Notes: a model not told the origin generated them from the letters alone. Numbered from the stretch's first letter, positions 27,007-36,216 are shown. The stretch is 43,385 bases of DNA from an uncultured Selenomonadales bacterium (GCA_900314765.1 OMWN01000101.1:1-43385); one strand, 5' to 3'. Translations and numbers: made by a program.

Positions 27007-27348
27007 TCAGCCCGGTGGCCACTGCATGGAGCGTCCGCCGAGAATGTGAAAATGGAGATGCGGCACGGTCTGACCGCCGTCCTCACCGACATTCGCGACA
27101 ACTCTGAAGCCCTTCTCCGCAATGCCCTCGTCCTTCGCGATCTTCGGTATGACCTCGGTCAGGATATGAGCCGCGAGCTCTTTGTCGCTGAGCTCCATGA
27201 CGCTTTTGACGTGCTTCTTCGGTATGACAAGCACATGCGTCGGCGCCTGTGGCTCCACATCGCGAAATGCTATTGTCGTATCGTCCTCGTAGACGATGTT
27301 TGATGGTATCTCTTTTTGCGCTATTTTGCAGAAAATGCAATCTGACAT
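27007..27348 (-). CDS. hinT: HIT-family purine nucleoside phosphoramidase
   Basis: A 113-residue HIT protein of the HinT branch. The histidine triad HLHFHILGG is near the C-terminus, and CIFCKIAQKEIPS opens the fold. HinT hydrolyses AMP-lysine-type phosphoramidates and can remove aminoacyl-adenylates. Start ATG follows AGGTG. Single gene between mtaB and rpsU; no operon structure is obvious. Confidence 0.94.
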   Translation of the reverse strand: MSDCIFCKIAQKEIPSNIVYEDDTTIAFRDVEPQAPTHVLVIPKKHVKSVMELSDKELAAHILTEVIPKIAKDEGIAEKGFRVVANVGEDGGQTVPHLHFHILGGRSMQWPPG

Positions 27349-27442
27349 GCTTTTTCACCTCATTTCATAGTGAAGATAATGTTATATTCGACACAAAGAT
27401 GATAAATTCCTGCATGAAAATTCAAAAATAAGAAAATTATTT

Positions 27443-28804
27443 TTATTTCGCGATTTTGCCCCAGACACCATCACGATAAAGACGCTCGATTTTCATGTCC
27501 GCCATCTCGCCGAGCTCCACATCGTCGTCGGTGTAGACTCTGACGTATGTGCCCGTGAGCCCGTCCGAGACGCCGTCTTCCCGCGTCTCAAAGAGCACGC
27601 TGAGCGTCTTGCCAATCTGCTGCGCGTGAAAATCGCGCGCCATTTCCTCTGCGATCGCCTCGAGCTCGTGGACGCGCTCTTTCTTCACGGGCGCGGGAAT
27701 CTGATTTTTCATGCGCGCGGCGGGCGTCCCTGGGCGAATGGAATACGGAAATACGTGGATGCGCGAAAATTTCATCGCTCGCGCGAAATCAAGCGTCTCT
27801 TGAAAAAGCTCGTCCGTCTCGCCGGGAAATCCGACGATGATGTCGGTCGAAATCGCTATGTCGGGCACCTCGCGGCGAACGCCCTCGATGAGACGCGCGA
27901 ATGATGCTGTGTCGTAGTGGCGGTTCATCGCGTGAAGTATCGCGTCGGAGCCGGCCTGCAGCGGCAGGTGAAGGTGATGAGCGAATCGCGCGTCGCCGCG
28001 AATGAGCGAGAAGAGCTCGGGCGAAAGCTCGAGCGACTCGAGCGAGCTGAGGCGCAGGCGGCGCAGGCGGCCGCTCTCGCTCTCGATGCTGAGGACGGCG
28101 CGCGCGGCGTCGGCGAGCGTCGCGTCGATGTCATGATAGCGCTTCAGGTCACGACCATACGCGCCGAGGTGGATGCCCGTGAGCACGATTTCACGAAATC
28201 CCGCGTCGATGAGCTTTTTCGCCTCGCAGCGCACGCTCTCTATCGTGCGCGAGCGCAGACGGCCGCGCGTGTACGGTATGATGCAGTACGAGCAGTAGTT
28301 CTCACAGCCCTCCTGTATTTTGAGGAATGCGCGTGTCCGCGTCGGCGGCGCCATGAGCGGTATATCCTCGAAGTCCTGCGCTTCCATGATGTTGCCGATG
28401 TCGCGCACCGCTTTTTTCTCGCCGCCGCGCTTTTCTCTGAGCGCATCCTCGACGAGCTCGACGATGCGGCCGCGGTCCTGCGTGCCGACGATGAGGCCGA
28501 CGCCCTCGATGCCCGCGATGGTGTCGGGTGCGAGCTGCGCGTAGCAGCCCGTCACGCATATCAGCGCATCCTCATTCTCGCGCGCCGCGCGGCGGATGAT
28601 TTGGCGCGATTTTTTCTCACCGAGCGTCGTGACGGAGCACGTATTGACGATATATATGTCAGCTTTTTCCGTGAACGGCACGACACTGTACCCTGCTGAC
28701 AAAAAAAGCCCTTCCATCGTCTCCGTCTCATACTGATTGACTTTGCAGCCAAGAGTCATAAAGGCGACGGTGTACGGGGCCGTGGATTCATTTCTCATTT
28801 GCAA
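27443..28804 (-). CDS. mtaB: tRNA threonylcarbamoyladenosine methylthiotransferase MtaB
   Basis: A radical-SAM methylthiotransferase of about 453 residues that converts t6A37 to ms2t6A37 in ANN-decoding tRNAs. The N-terminal UPF0004 domain binds one [4Fe-4S] cluster (TLGCKVNQYE, NTCSVTTLGEKK, VTGCYAQ). The radical-SAM triad CENYCSYCIIPYTRG follows, and the C-terminus is a TRAM-like RNA-binding domain. TTG at 28804 lies 9 nt after GGGAG; ATG at 28798 is the alternative. The start overlaps or abuts the end of rsmE, so the two are co-transcribed. Confidence 0.95.
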   Translation of the reverse strand: MQMRNESTAPYTVAFMTLGCKVNQYETETMEGLFLSAGYSVVPFTEKADIYIVNTCSVTTLGEKKSRQIIRRAARENEDALICVTGCYAQLAPDTIAGIEGVGLIVGTQDRGRIVELVEDALREKRGGEKKAVRDIGNIMEAQDFEDIPLMAPPTRTRAFLKIQEGCENYCSYCIIPYTRGRLRSRTIESVRCEAKKLIDAGFREIVLTGIHLGAYGRDLKRYHDIDATLADAARAVLSIESESGRLRRLRLSSLESLELSPELFSLIRGDARFAHHLHLPLQAGSDAILHAMNRHYDTASFARLIEGVRREVPDIAISTDIIVGFPGETDELFQETLDFARAMKFSRIHVFPYSIRPGTPAARMKNQIPAPVKKERVHELEAIAEEMARDFHAQQIGKTLSVLFETREDGVSDGLTGTYVRVYTDDDVELGEMADMKIERLYRDGVWGKIAK

Positions 28805-28805
28805 G

Positions 28806-29552
28806 CTATAAATCTCCCTTTTCGTATTGGACAATGGACACGGCCGCGATGGCCGCCGTCTCACAGCGAAGTATGCGCGGACCGAGCGTCACGGACGCGA
28901 TGCCTATGGCCTCGGCCTCCGCCGCCTCGGATGACGTGAAGCCGCCCTCCGCACCGACTATGACAGTGTAGCGCTCGCCGTCATTCGGCGACTTTTCGCG
29001 AAGCCAATCCTTTATCGTGAGCGTCTTTTCCGACTCATAGCAGAGCGCCACATTGGTGCTTGACTCACTCCGCACTCTTTTTATGAAATCGCTGAACAAC
29101 ATGATTTCATTCACGCGCGGAATTTTCGTCCGCGCGCACTGCTTTGCGGCTTCCTCGGCAATTTTTTGCCACTTCTCGCGCTTTGCTTTGCGCTTTTTCT
29201 CGTCGTACTTCACAACGCAGTTCTCGCTCTCAAGCGGCTGTATCTGCGTCACGCCGAGCTCCGTCGCCTTCTGCACGATCATGTCCATCTTGTCGGACTT
29301 CGGCAGGCACATCGCAAGCGTGATGATGATGGGCGACTCCGTGTGCGCCGCACCATCGTCGCGCGCGACGAGCTCGAGCGTCACCGTGTCGCGCGTGAAT
29401 GACGACACGCGCATCGTCGCGACATCACCCGACGCATCGGCGACCGTCACGCTGTCGCCGACGCGCGCCCTCAGCGCATAGCCGATATGATGGGCATCAT
29501 CGCCGTCCAGCACAATTTTCGATTTTATTTTGTCTACAAATATTCTGCGCAT
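28806..29552 (-). CDS. rsmE: 16S rRNA m3U1498 methyltransferase
   Basis: A 248-residue SPOUT-class RNA methyltransferase with a PUA-like N-terminal domain (DDAHHIGYALRARVGD) and a trefoil-knot C-terminal domain. Knot motifs: VGAEGGFTSSEA and LGPRILRCETAAIAA. It modifies U1498 of 16S rRNA in the decoding region. In many Firmicutes it follows prmA, as here, although a repeat element now lies between them. Confidence 0.96.
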   Translation of the reverse strand: MRRIFVDKIKSKIVLDGDDAHHIGYALRARVGDSVTVADASGDVATMRVSSFTRDTVTLELVARDDGAAHTESPIIITLAMCLPKSDKMDMIVQKATELGVTQIQPLESENCVVKYDEKKRKAKREKWQKIAEEAAKQCARTKIPRVNEIMLFSDFIKRVRSESSTNVALCYESEKTLTIKDWLREKSPNDGERYTVIVGAEGGFTSSEAAEAEAIGIASVTLGPRILRCETAAIAAVSIVQYEKGDL

Positions 29553-29580
29553 AGATTTAGCCTATTTTGAGTTTTTGCAA

Positions 29581-29841
29581 GACCCTCTCCGCCCCCTGCG
29601 GGGGCACCTCCCCCAGAGTGGGAGGCATAGGATGAAAGTCTTGAGGCATAAAACTTTACGAATGAATGAAACATTTTACACTTTCATTAGGCGATTGTTT
29701 AGCTAAATTAAGTGTCTCACATTTTCGCATGTAGATTATTTGCCTGTGTAGATTTTCAACTAGTGTAAATAATCACAGCGTCTGTGACGCCAGCCTCCCA
29801 CTCTGGGGGAGGTGCCGAGCGAATGCGAGGCGGAGAGGGTC
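29581..29841. repeat. MITE-like element, copy 3
   Basis: Starts GACCCTCTCCGCCCCCTGCG and ends GGCGGAGAGGGTC, with the inner CCTCCCCCAGAGTGGGAGG palindromes intact at both ends. Its left flank (GAGTTTTTGCAA) mirrors the right flanks of copies 2 and 4, so the true ends may extend further. It separates prmA from rsmE and fills the 305-bp gap between them. Confidence 0.87.
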
Positions 29842-29857
29842 GGCATTTATCGCGTAT

Positions 29858-30814
29858 TCACTGCCGCTCTATAATCATCATAACCCAGTCTTTATCCTCT
29901 TGCTGCTCCGTTATTTTGTAGCCGTGCTTTTCTGCCGCGTCTTTTACTTCATCGGCGCGCGATGTGATGATGCCGCTCGCGAGGAGCTTTCCGCCCGCGG
30001 CGAGGTGCGCCGATAGTCCATTTTCGCCATTATCTTCATCAAACAGCCTTATGATAAGGTCGGCTATCAGATTCGCCGTGATGAGCATCACTTTTTTGTC
30101 TGCCGCGACATTTTTGAGCAAATCGCTCGCGCCTGTCTTCACGACGCCCGCCACGCCGTTCTGCTCGACATTTTCACGCGCCACCTTCACGGCGGTCTCG
30201 CTGTAGTCGACCGCCGTCACACGCGACGCGCCGAGCTTCGCTGCGGCGATCGCGAGCACGCCCGAGCCCGTGCCGATGTCTATCGTCTCCATGTCGGGCT
30301 TCACGAGCCGCTCGAGCGCGCGCAGGCACATTGCCGTCGTCGGGTGCGTGCCCGTGCCAAAAGCCGCACCTGGGTCGAGGCGCAGCACGATTTCACCATC
30401 ATTCGCCTCGTAGCTCTCCCACGTCGGCACGATGACGATGCGCTCGCCGATTTTCTCCGTGTGGAAATATTTCTTCCACTCATTCGCCCAGTCCTCGTCA
30501 TCCACCTCACGCTTCCAGAGATCAGCGGGCGACGTGTCAACGCCATTACGAAGGAGCCTCAGCATGCCGACACGAATCGTGTCGATTTTACCCGTGAGAC
30601 TATCATCCATCGGCAGATACGACTTGACCGTCACGAATGTCGCATCTCGCCGCTCCGTCATATCCTTAAAATCCCATTTGCCCGAGCGAATATATTCATT
30701 CACGAGCGCGGGGTCATCCATCACTACGCCCGACGCGCCGACATCCTCCATGAGCGACGCCACGAGGTCCATCGCCTCATGAGACGTGCGCACGCTCACC
30801 TCTGCCCATTTCAT
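29858..30814 (-). CDS. prmA: ribosomal protein L11 methyltransferase
   Basis: A 318-residue SAM-dependent methyltransferase that trimethylates L11. An N-terminal substrate-recognition domain is followed by the Rossmann domain with DIGTGSGVLAIAAAKLGA, and by TANLIADLI at the active site. PGAAFGTGTHPTT is a strong family marker. Its start overlaps the stop of the diguanylate cyclase gene by 4 bp (ATGA), so both are translationally coupled. Confidence 0.96.
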   Translation of the reverse strand: MKWAEVSVRTSHEAMDLVASLMEDVGASGVVMDDPALVNEYIRSGKWDFKDMTERRDATFVTVKSYLPMDDSLTGKIDTIRVGMLRLLRNGVDTSPADLWKREVDDEDWANEWKKYFHTEKIGERIVIVPTWESYEANDGEIVLRLDPGAAFGTGTHPTTAMCLRALERLVKPDMETIDIGTGSGVLAIAAAKLGASRVTAVDYSETAVKVARENVEQNGVAGVVKTGASDLLKNVAADKKVMLITANLIADLIIRLFDEDNGENGLSAHLAAGGKLLASGIITSRADEVKDAAEKHGYKITEQQEDKDWVMMIIERQ

Positions 30815-32205
30815 CGTCTTCTGCCCTCTTCCTCATAGTATAGCTGCTTGTCCGTGTACATGCGCGCATCGGCGAGCGCCACCGTCTGCTGCATCGTCTG
30901 CTTCGTTCCGTCGCTCCACGCATAGCCGACCGACACCGACAGCGCCGGCAGCGTATCGATGTAGCTCATCGCCTTTGCGAGCCGCGCCGTAAACTGCGTC
31001 TTCGGCATGTCAAAGCATATCACGACGAACTCGTCGCCGCCCGTCCTGTATATCTCGGGCTTTCTGTAGAAAAGCGCAATCGTCTCGGCGAGGTCGATGA
31101 TGAGCCTGTCGCCCGCGCGGTGCCCTTCGCTGTCATTGACTCGCTTGAGACCATTCAGGTCGAAATAAATCACGCCGACAGGCTTTTTGTCCTTGTCGAT
31201 GATTTTCTGGTCGCGCTCGATGTCGCGGATGAACGCGTTGCGATTGGCGACGCCCGTCATTTCATCGAAATAGCTCGCTTTCTCAAGGAGCTTCCTGTTC
31301 GTGTCGGCCACGATCGACGCCGATATGAAATACGAGAGCGTCAGCATCATCATCGACGCACTGTCGAAATCATCGGGCTCGATGTTGATAATGCTGAGGA
31401 GCGCGACGATTTTGCCGCCTACCTGTATCGGGGCGACGACGCAGTTTTTGCACCCCTGCGCCGTCATGGAGTCATACTCATCCTTATGAATTTCCTTGAG
31501 CAGATTCACGTCGCGGATTTTCACATTGTTATAATGTTCAAATATGTCAAACCACCGTATGAATTTGCTTTTGGGCACGGACTCCGCCATGTCCATGAGC
31601 CTCGTGACGCCCGCCGGCACCCACTCATTCGTCATGGCCAGCGTGTCGTCCTTTACGTCGGTGATGCAGCAGTGATCCGCGCGGAAATAGAGGCCGATAT
31701 GCTCGAGCATTTTGTCGAACGCCACATTTAGGTCCGTCTCCGAATAAAGAATCTGCACCGTCTCATTGAGCACGGCCTCCGCCTGAAGTGTCTTCTGAAG
31801 GTTCTCACGCTGTCTCACGGATTCAGTCACATCGACGACAACCTCGACACACGCGTCATGGCCTTTGTACCGTATCGGCGAATCAAAAGCCTGAAACATC
31901 CTTTTGAGATACGCATTGTACCCCTCGCCCATCCATTTGCCGTGCTCCGTCATGCGCTGCGGACACTGCTCGCACTGCTTGTCCTTTTTTTGGAGCACCT
32001 CGTAGCATTTCCTGCCGATGTAGTCAGTCTCCGTGATGCCAAGCGCCTCACGCCCAACACGGTTGACGAAAAGCAGCTCGTCGGTATCCCTGTCCATGAC
32101 GTAGATGATCATGCCGAGCTCGTCAAATATGCTGAGGTCCGTATATTCAGCGCGTTCATTTTGTTCCGTATTTTCTTTTTCGATGCCTTCATTGCTTTCG
32201 AGCAT
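30811..32205 (-). CDS. PAS-GAF-GGDEF diguanylate cyclase
   Basis: A 464-residue cytoplasmic signalling protein with no membrane segment. An N-terminal PAS-like sensor (about 25-130, with a cysteine pair CEQCPQR) precedes a GAF-like domain (about 145-295). The catalytic GGDEF domain has the intact active site TGGDEFVVI. I see no RxxD inhibitory site just before the GGDEF motif, so product inhibition may be absent. It should make cyclic di-GMP, which commonly opposes motility and promotes surface adhesins; both traits are represented in this window. It is coupled to prmA by a 4-bp overlap. Confidence 0.92.
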   Translation of the reverse strand: MLESNEGIEKENTEQNERAEYTDLSIFDELGMIIYVMDRDTDELLFVNRVGREALGITETDYIGRKCYEVLQKKDKQCEQCPQRMTEHGKWMGEGYNAYLKRMFQAFDSPIRYKGHDACVEVVVDVTESVRQRENLQKTLQAEAVLNETVQILYSETDLNVAFDKMLEHIGLYFRADHCCITDVKDDTLAMTNEWVPAGVTRLMDMAESVPKSKFIRWFDIFEHYNNVKIRDVNLLKEIHKDEYDSMTAQGCKNCVVAPIQVGGKIVALLSIINIEPDDFDSASMMMLTLSYFISASIVADTNRKLLEKASYFDEMTGVANRNAFIRDIERDQKIIDKDKKPVGVIYFDLNGLKRVNDSEGHRAGDRLIIDLAETIALFYRKPEIYRTGGDEFVVICFDMPKTQFTARLAKAMSYIDTLPALSVSVGYAWSDGTKQTMQQTVALADARMYTDKQLYYEEEGRRR

Positions 32206-32232
32206 TTCAATACCGCCTCTTATTTTGAAGCC

Positions 32233-33612
32233 TCATACGGTTTCTTTTTCCTCTTTTTCCAGTGCCAGCGCGGCCTGCACCATGATGGCGCACTCGAGGC
32301 GCTTTTTCTGGATGGCGCATCCGACCTCGTACGGCTCGCGGATGTCGCCGTGGAACAAATCCGCATTCGCGTGGCAACCACCGCTGCAGAAAAATCTTGC
32401 CCAGCAATCGCGGCACTTCTCCTTGTTGAGCACATGAGACTCCCTGAAATATTTTGGCCAATGATTGTCCGTCACGCCCTCGAACACGGAGCCCAATCGA
32501 TATTTCTCGCGGCCAACAAACTGATGGCACGGATAGAGGTCGCCATTCGCCGCGACGGCCATGTATTCGTGACCCGCGCCGCAGCCCGCGAGGCGCTTCG
32601 CGACGCACGGCCCATTCGAAAGGTCCATATTGAAATGGAAGAAGAAAAAGCCGCGACCTTCCCTCTGGCGCTTGAGATACGCGTCAACGAGGCGATCGTA
32701 TTCCTCGTACACGCGCGGGAGATCCGACTCCTCGATGCCATACGGCGCGTCCTTCGCGACGACGGGCTCGATGGAGAGAATGTCAAATCCCGCGTCCGCC
32801 ATCGAAAGCACGTCCTTCGTAAAATCGAGATTATACTTCGTATATGTGCCGCGCAGATAATAGTTGTCGCCGCCGCGTGAATCGACGAGCGCCTTGAAAT
32901 TCTTGAGCACCCTGTCATACGTGCCATTGCCGCCCGCGTCTGGGCGCATGCGGTCGTGCGTCTCCTTGCGGCCATCGAGCGACAGCACGAGGCTGATGTT
33001 GTTGTCGTTGAAAAATTTGCGATTTTCCTCATTTAAAAGGAGGCCGTTCGTCGTGAGCGTCAGCTTGAATTTCTTGCCCGTCGTCTTTTCTTTCGCGCGA
33101 ATGTACTCCGTCAGATGGCGCACGACCGGCATATTCACGAGTGGCTCGCCGCCGAAAAAGTCAATCTCCGAGTGAATACGCGGCCCCATGTGCTCTATGA
33201 GGTAGTCCACGGCACGCTCGCCGACCTCATTCGTCATGAGCTCTCGCCCGCCGCCGAATTCACCCGTGTCGGCGAAGCAATATTTGCAGCGCAGATTGCA
33301 GTCATGTGCGACCATGAGGCAGAGGGACTTCACGATGCCGACCTCCGCGAACGTCGGCGGCACATCGATGTCCGGCGCGAAAAGCTCATTCGCGTCCATT
33401 AGCTCATGAAGCTCAGCGAGCGACTCGCGGAGCTCCGCCTCGTCATATTTATCTTTAAACGCCGCGACGACAGCGTCATCGTTCTTGCCGTCGAAGACGT
33501 CCATCATGTCATAAATCATCTTGTCGATGACATGCACCGCGCCGCTGTTCACGTCGAGCAATATGTACATGCCATTCTGTACGAACTTGTGGATTTTGTT
33601 ATTAGCCTGCAT
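32233..33612 (-). CDS. cteB: SCIFF thioether-forming radical SAM maturase CteB
   Basis: A 459-residue radical-SAM/SPASM enzyme that installs a Cys-Thr thioether in the SCIFF peptide. An N-terminal peptide-recognition domain (about 1-95) is followed by the radical-SAM triad CNLRCKYC, the FFGGEPLVN motif, and a SPASM region with auxiliary-cluster cysteines: CGAGHEYMAVAANGDLYPC, CRDCWARFFCSGGC, and a final C-x(8)-C pair (CAIQKKRLEC). It is about 30 residues shorter than, or equal to, typical family length. The precursor gene cteA lies upstream on the same strand, separated by a repeat element. ATG 33612 was chosen; a TTG one codon earlier is possible. Confidence 0.93.
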   Translation of the reverse strand: MQANNKIHKFVQNGMYILLDVNSGAVHVIDKMIYDMMDVFDGKNDDAVVAAFKDKYDEAELRESLAELHELMDANELFAPDIDVPPTFAEVGIVKSLCLMVAHDCNLRCKYCFADTGEFGGGRELMTNEVGERAVDYLIEHMGPRIHSEIDFFGGEPLVNMPVVRHLTEYIRAKEKTTGKKFKLTLTTNGLLLNEENRKFFNDNNISLVLSLDGRKETHDRMRPDAGGNGTYDRVLKNFKALVDSRGGDNYYLRGTYTKYNLDFTKDVLSMADAGFDILSIEPVVAKDAPYGIEESDLPRVYEEYDRLVDAYLKRQREGRGFFFFHFNMDLSNGPCVAKRLAGCGAGHEYMAVAANGDLYPCHQFVGREKYRLGSVFEGVTDNHWPKYFRESHVLNKEKCRDCWARFFCSGGCHANADLFHGDIREPYEVGCAIQKKRLECAIMVQAALALEKEEKETV

Positions 33613-33708
33613 CAAAAATAGTGACCCCTATGATTTTATTTTTGTGGTGAGTTTGTGAGTTTGTAAAACTTATGTCCAGTTTCTGCTTAATAATACAGCG
33701 ACGAGATA

Positions 33709-33909
33709 ACCCTCTCCGCCTCGCATTCGCTCGGCACCTCCCCCATATGGGGAGGCTGGATTTACAGATTCTGGAAACATTTAAATTAGCTGAACAATCG
33801 ACTAATGGAAGCGTGAAGTCTTTTATCCTACCGTCTCAGTTCTAAGCATTAAGTCTCTCTTACTTTGCCTCCCACCATGGGGGAGGTGCCCCGCAGGGGC
33901 GGAGAGGGT
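33709..33909. repeat. MITE-like element, copy 4, inside the cteA-cteB gap
   Basis: Starts ACCCTCTCCGCCTCGCATTC, ends GGCGGAGAGGGT, about 201 bp, the shortest complete copy. Inner palindromes are CCTCCCCCATATGGGGAGG and CCTCCCACCATGGGGGAGG. It fills most of the 360-bp gap between precursor and maturase genes. Confidence 0.87.
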
Positions 33910-33926
33910 CTTTTCAAACTCATTCC

Positions 33927-33961
33927 AAATAAAAATGGGTGTCACCGAATGGCAACACCCA
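33927..33961 (-). terminator. terminator or attenuator after cteA
   Basis: The minus-strand stem TGGGTGTTGCC / GGTGACACCCA is followed by TTTTTATTT. It would give more precursor than maturase transcript. Confidence 0.75.
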
Positions 33962-33973
33962 CGATAATCATTC

Positions 33974-34120
33974 TTACCTGCCGCCGTGCTCGCATACCTG
34001 GTTGCCAACAGTGCAGGATGTCTTGCACGCGGACTGGCATGAAGCCTGGCACTCGCCGCAGCCGCCTTTGCCGATTGTGCTCTGGAGATTTGGCTTGTTC
34101 ACTGTTTTGATATGTTTCAT
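33974..34120 (-). CDS. cteA: SCIFF RiPP precursor peptide (six cysteines)
   Basis: A 48-residue peptide: leader MKHIKTVNKPNLQSTIGKGG followed by a core with cysteines at 21, 24, 28, 32, 36 and 43. This is the exact plan of SCIFF (six cysteines in forty-five residues), nearly universal in Clostridia. In Clostridium thermocellum CteA the thioether joins Cys32 to Thr37; here residue 32 is Cys and 37 is Thr. The ATG follows GGGGGGAAC, with an excellent promoter upstream. Its maturase cteB lies downstream. The biological role of mature SCIFF is not known. Confidence 0.95.
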   Translation of the reverse strand: MKHIKTVNKPNLQSTIGKGGCGECQASCQSACKTSCTVGNQVCEHGGR

Positions 34121-34187
34121 TATTCAGTTCCCCCCGTCAGATAAATGTTTCTTCTACAAATGCTACTTTAATGTAAATCACATCTCT

Positions 34188-34216
34188 ATTCTACGACATT
34201 TTTGCCAATAGTGCAA
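34188..34216 (-). promoter_or_regulatory. promoter of cteA
   Basis: On the minus strand TTGCAC (34216-34211) and TAGAAT (34193-34188) have 17-bp spacing, about 65 bp upstream of cteA. Confidence 0.75.
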
Positions 34217-34256
34217 GAAAGAGTTTAGAAAACGCCGAATAGCCGAATTGAATAAT

Positions 34257-34339
34257 CGAAGTAGGAGTATTGACGAGAGATTTTTTCGCATAGCAAGGAG
34301 ATGCTAGGCGGAAAAAGATCCGTCAAGACGACTACTTCG
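34257..34339. other. long imperfect hairpin after purD
   Basis: CGAAGTAG pairs with CTACTTCG, TTGACG with CGTCAA, GAT-TTTTTCGC with GCGGAAAAA-GATC, and TAGC with GCTA at the tip. It begins 3 nt after the purD stop on the minus strand. No T-run follows, so it is not a standard terminator, though it probably marks the operon 3' end. Confidence 0.65.
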
Positions 34340-34342
34340 CCT

Positions 34343-35623
34343 TTATTTCGCGAGCCGCTCAAGCGCCCTGTGCGCAATGTCGTGGCGATAATGAACGCCG
34401 TCGAAATGAATCTTCTTAACGCCCGCATACGCCTTGTCGATTGCGCCCTTGATGTCGTCGGCCTCTGCCACGACGCCGAGCACGCGGCCACCATTCGTCA
34501 CGAGCTTTCCGCCGTCTTCCTTCGTGCCCGCATGGACGACGAGTGCGCCGAGTGCCTCAGCGTCCTCGATGCCCGTGATTTCCTTGCCCTTCTCGTAGTG
34601 CTCAGGATAGCCGCCCGACGCCATGATGACGCATGCCGCCGCGCCGTCCGACCACTCGATTTTCTGCTCGCTGAGCGTGCCGTCGATGCACGCGAGCATG
34701 ATGTCAACGATGTCGCTCTTGAGGAGCGGCAGCACGACCTGCGTCTCCGGGTCGCCGAAGCGCGCGTTGAACTCGACGACTTTCGGCCCTTTCGCCGTGA
34801 TCATGAGCCCCGCATAGAGGCATCCCTTATATGGATGGCCTTCCTTCTTCATGCCCTCGATGACGGGCACGAGGATTTCTTTTTTGACGCGCTCCATCAT
34901 CTCCGGCGTCATGACAGGCGCAGGAGCATAAGCGCCCATGCCGCCCGTGTTGAGTCCCTCGTCGCCGTCGTTCACGCGCTTGTGGTCCTGCGACGACACC
35001 ATCGGCACGATTGTCTCGCCGTCGGTGAAGCAGAGGACGGACGCCTCCTCGCCCTCCATGAATTCCTCGATGACGATGCTCTTGCCCGCGTCGCCAAACG
35101 CCTTGTCCTGCATGATGGTGTCGATTGCGTCAATCGCCTCATCGACCGTCTTCGTGAGAATGACGCCCTTGCCCGCCGCGAGGCCGTCCGCCTTTATCGC
35201 GAATGGCTGACGCATCTGACGCACATAGACGTGCGCGCGGCCGATGTTGTTGAACGTCTCGCTCTTCGCCGTCGGTATGCCGTAGCGGCGCATGATGACC
35301 TTCGAGTACACCTTCGAGCCCTCGAGCATCGCCGCGTCCTTCGACGGACCAAACGCCTTTATGCCCGCCGCAGTGAGCGCATCGACGACGCCGTTCACGA
35401 GCGGCACCTCCGGTCCCACGACGACGAGGTCGATATTTTTCTCCTGCGCGAGCTTCACGATTGCGTCATTGTCCTCGATGTCGACGCCCGCGACACACTC
35501 CGCATATTTTTTCATGCCAGGATTGCCCGGCACCGCGTAGATTTTCTCCGCCTTTGGGCTTTGGCTGATTTTCCAGACGAGCGTGTGCTCACGGCCGCCG
35601 CTCCCCAGTACCATTATATTCAT
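34343..35623 (-). CDS. purD: phosphoribosylamine-glycine ligase
   Basis: A 426-residue ATP-grasp enzyme that makes GAR, the second step of purine synthesis. N-terminal [20 protein letters not shown]-grasp region [18 protein letters not shown], and metal-site [17 protein letters not shown] are all present. Normal length. It is the last gene of the purine operon and overlaps the purH stop by 4 bp. Confidence 0.97.
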   Translation of the reverse strand: MNIMVLGSGGREHTLVWKISQSPKAEKIYAVPGNPGMKKYAECVAGVDIEDNDAIVKLAQEKNIDLVVVGPEVPLVNGVVDALTAAGIKAFGPSKDAAMLEGSKVYSKVIMRRYGIPTAKSETFNNIGRAHVYVRQMRQPFAIKADGLAAGKGVILTKTVDEAIDAIDTIMQDKAFGDAGKSIVIEEFMEGEEASVLCFTDGETIVPMVSSQDHKRVNDGDEGLNTGGMGAYAPAPVMTPEMMERVKKEILVPVIEGMKKEGHPYKGCLYAGLMITAKGPKVVEFNARFGDPETQVVLPLLKSDIVDIMLACIDGTLSEQKIEWSDGAAACVIMASGGYPEHYEKGKEITGIEDAEALGALVVHAGTKEDGGKLVTNGGRVLGVVAEADDIKGAIDKAYAGVKKIHFDGVHYRHDIAHRALERLAK

Positions 35624-36216
35624 TTGCTGATCTGCTCCTTCAAATATTTCTGTATGCAGTCATCGTACTCAGCCGTGTGCTGGAATGCCTCCTGCGCGAG
35701 CTCCATGCGCATCATGCCGCTCGTCGTGCCGTCCTTGAGTATCGCGTCGGCCACCTCGTCATAGCGGCTCGGGTTCGTCACGACCGTCACGTAGCGGAAA
35801 TTTTTCGCCGCCGCGCGTATCATCGCAGGGCCGCCGATGTCGATGTTCTCGATGGCCTCGGAGAGCGTGACATTCTCCTTTGCGATTGTCTCGCGGAATG
35901 GATAGAGATTGCAGACGACGAGATCAATCGGCGTGATCTTGTGCTCCTTCATCTGCTGCACGTGCTCCGGATTGTCGCGCACGGCGAGAATGCCGCCGTG
36001 GATGTACGGATTGAGCGTCTTCACGCGGCCGTCCATGATTTCAGGAAATCCCGTGACGTCCGAGACGTAGAGCACAGGGATGCCCGCGTCCTGTATCGTG
36101 CGCATCGTGCCGCCCGTCGAAACAATCTCGACGCCCGTAGCCTGCAGCTTTTTCGCGAACGCGACGATGCCCGTCTTGTCCGACACGCTCAAAAGTGCCC
36201 GTTTTATTTTCATCAT
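35620..36216 (-). CDS. purH: standalone IMP cyclohydrolase (N-terminal half of PurH)
   Basis: A 198-residue protein that matches only the MGS-like IMP cyclohydrolase domain of Pur[49 protein letters not shown] and [17 protein letters not shown]. The usual bifunctional protein has about 510 residues, with a C-terminal AICAR transformylase. Here the frame ends cleanly and purD begins in overlap, so this is a natural single-domain protein rather than a damaged gene. FAICAR synthesis must come from elsewhere (a separate AICAR formyltransferase or PurP-type enzyme). Start ATG follows AGGGGGAAT; the next codon is also ATG. Confidence 0.93.
   Translation of the reverse strand: MMKIKRALLSVSDKTGIVAFAKKLQATGVEIVSTGGTMRTIQDAGIPVLYVSDVTGFPEIMDGRVKTLNPYIHGGILAVRDNPEHVQQMKEHKITPIDLVVCNLYPFRETIAKENVTLSEAIENIDIGGPAMIRAAAKNFRYVTVVTNPSRYDEVADAILKDGTTSGMMRMELAQEAFQHTAEYDDCIQKYLKEQISK

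Noticed and set aside
34301-35764. 487-codon plus-strand frame antisense to purD
   Set aside because: Same shadow effect; no start signal or recognisable domain.
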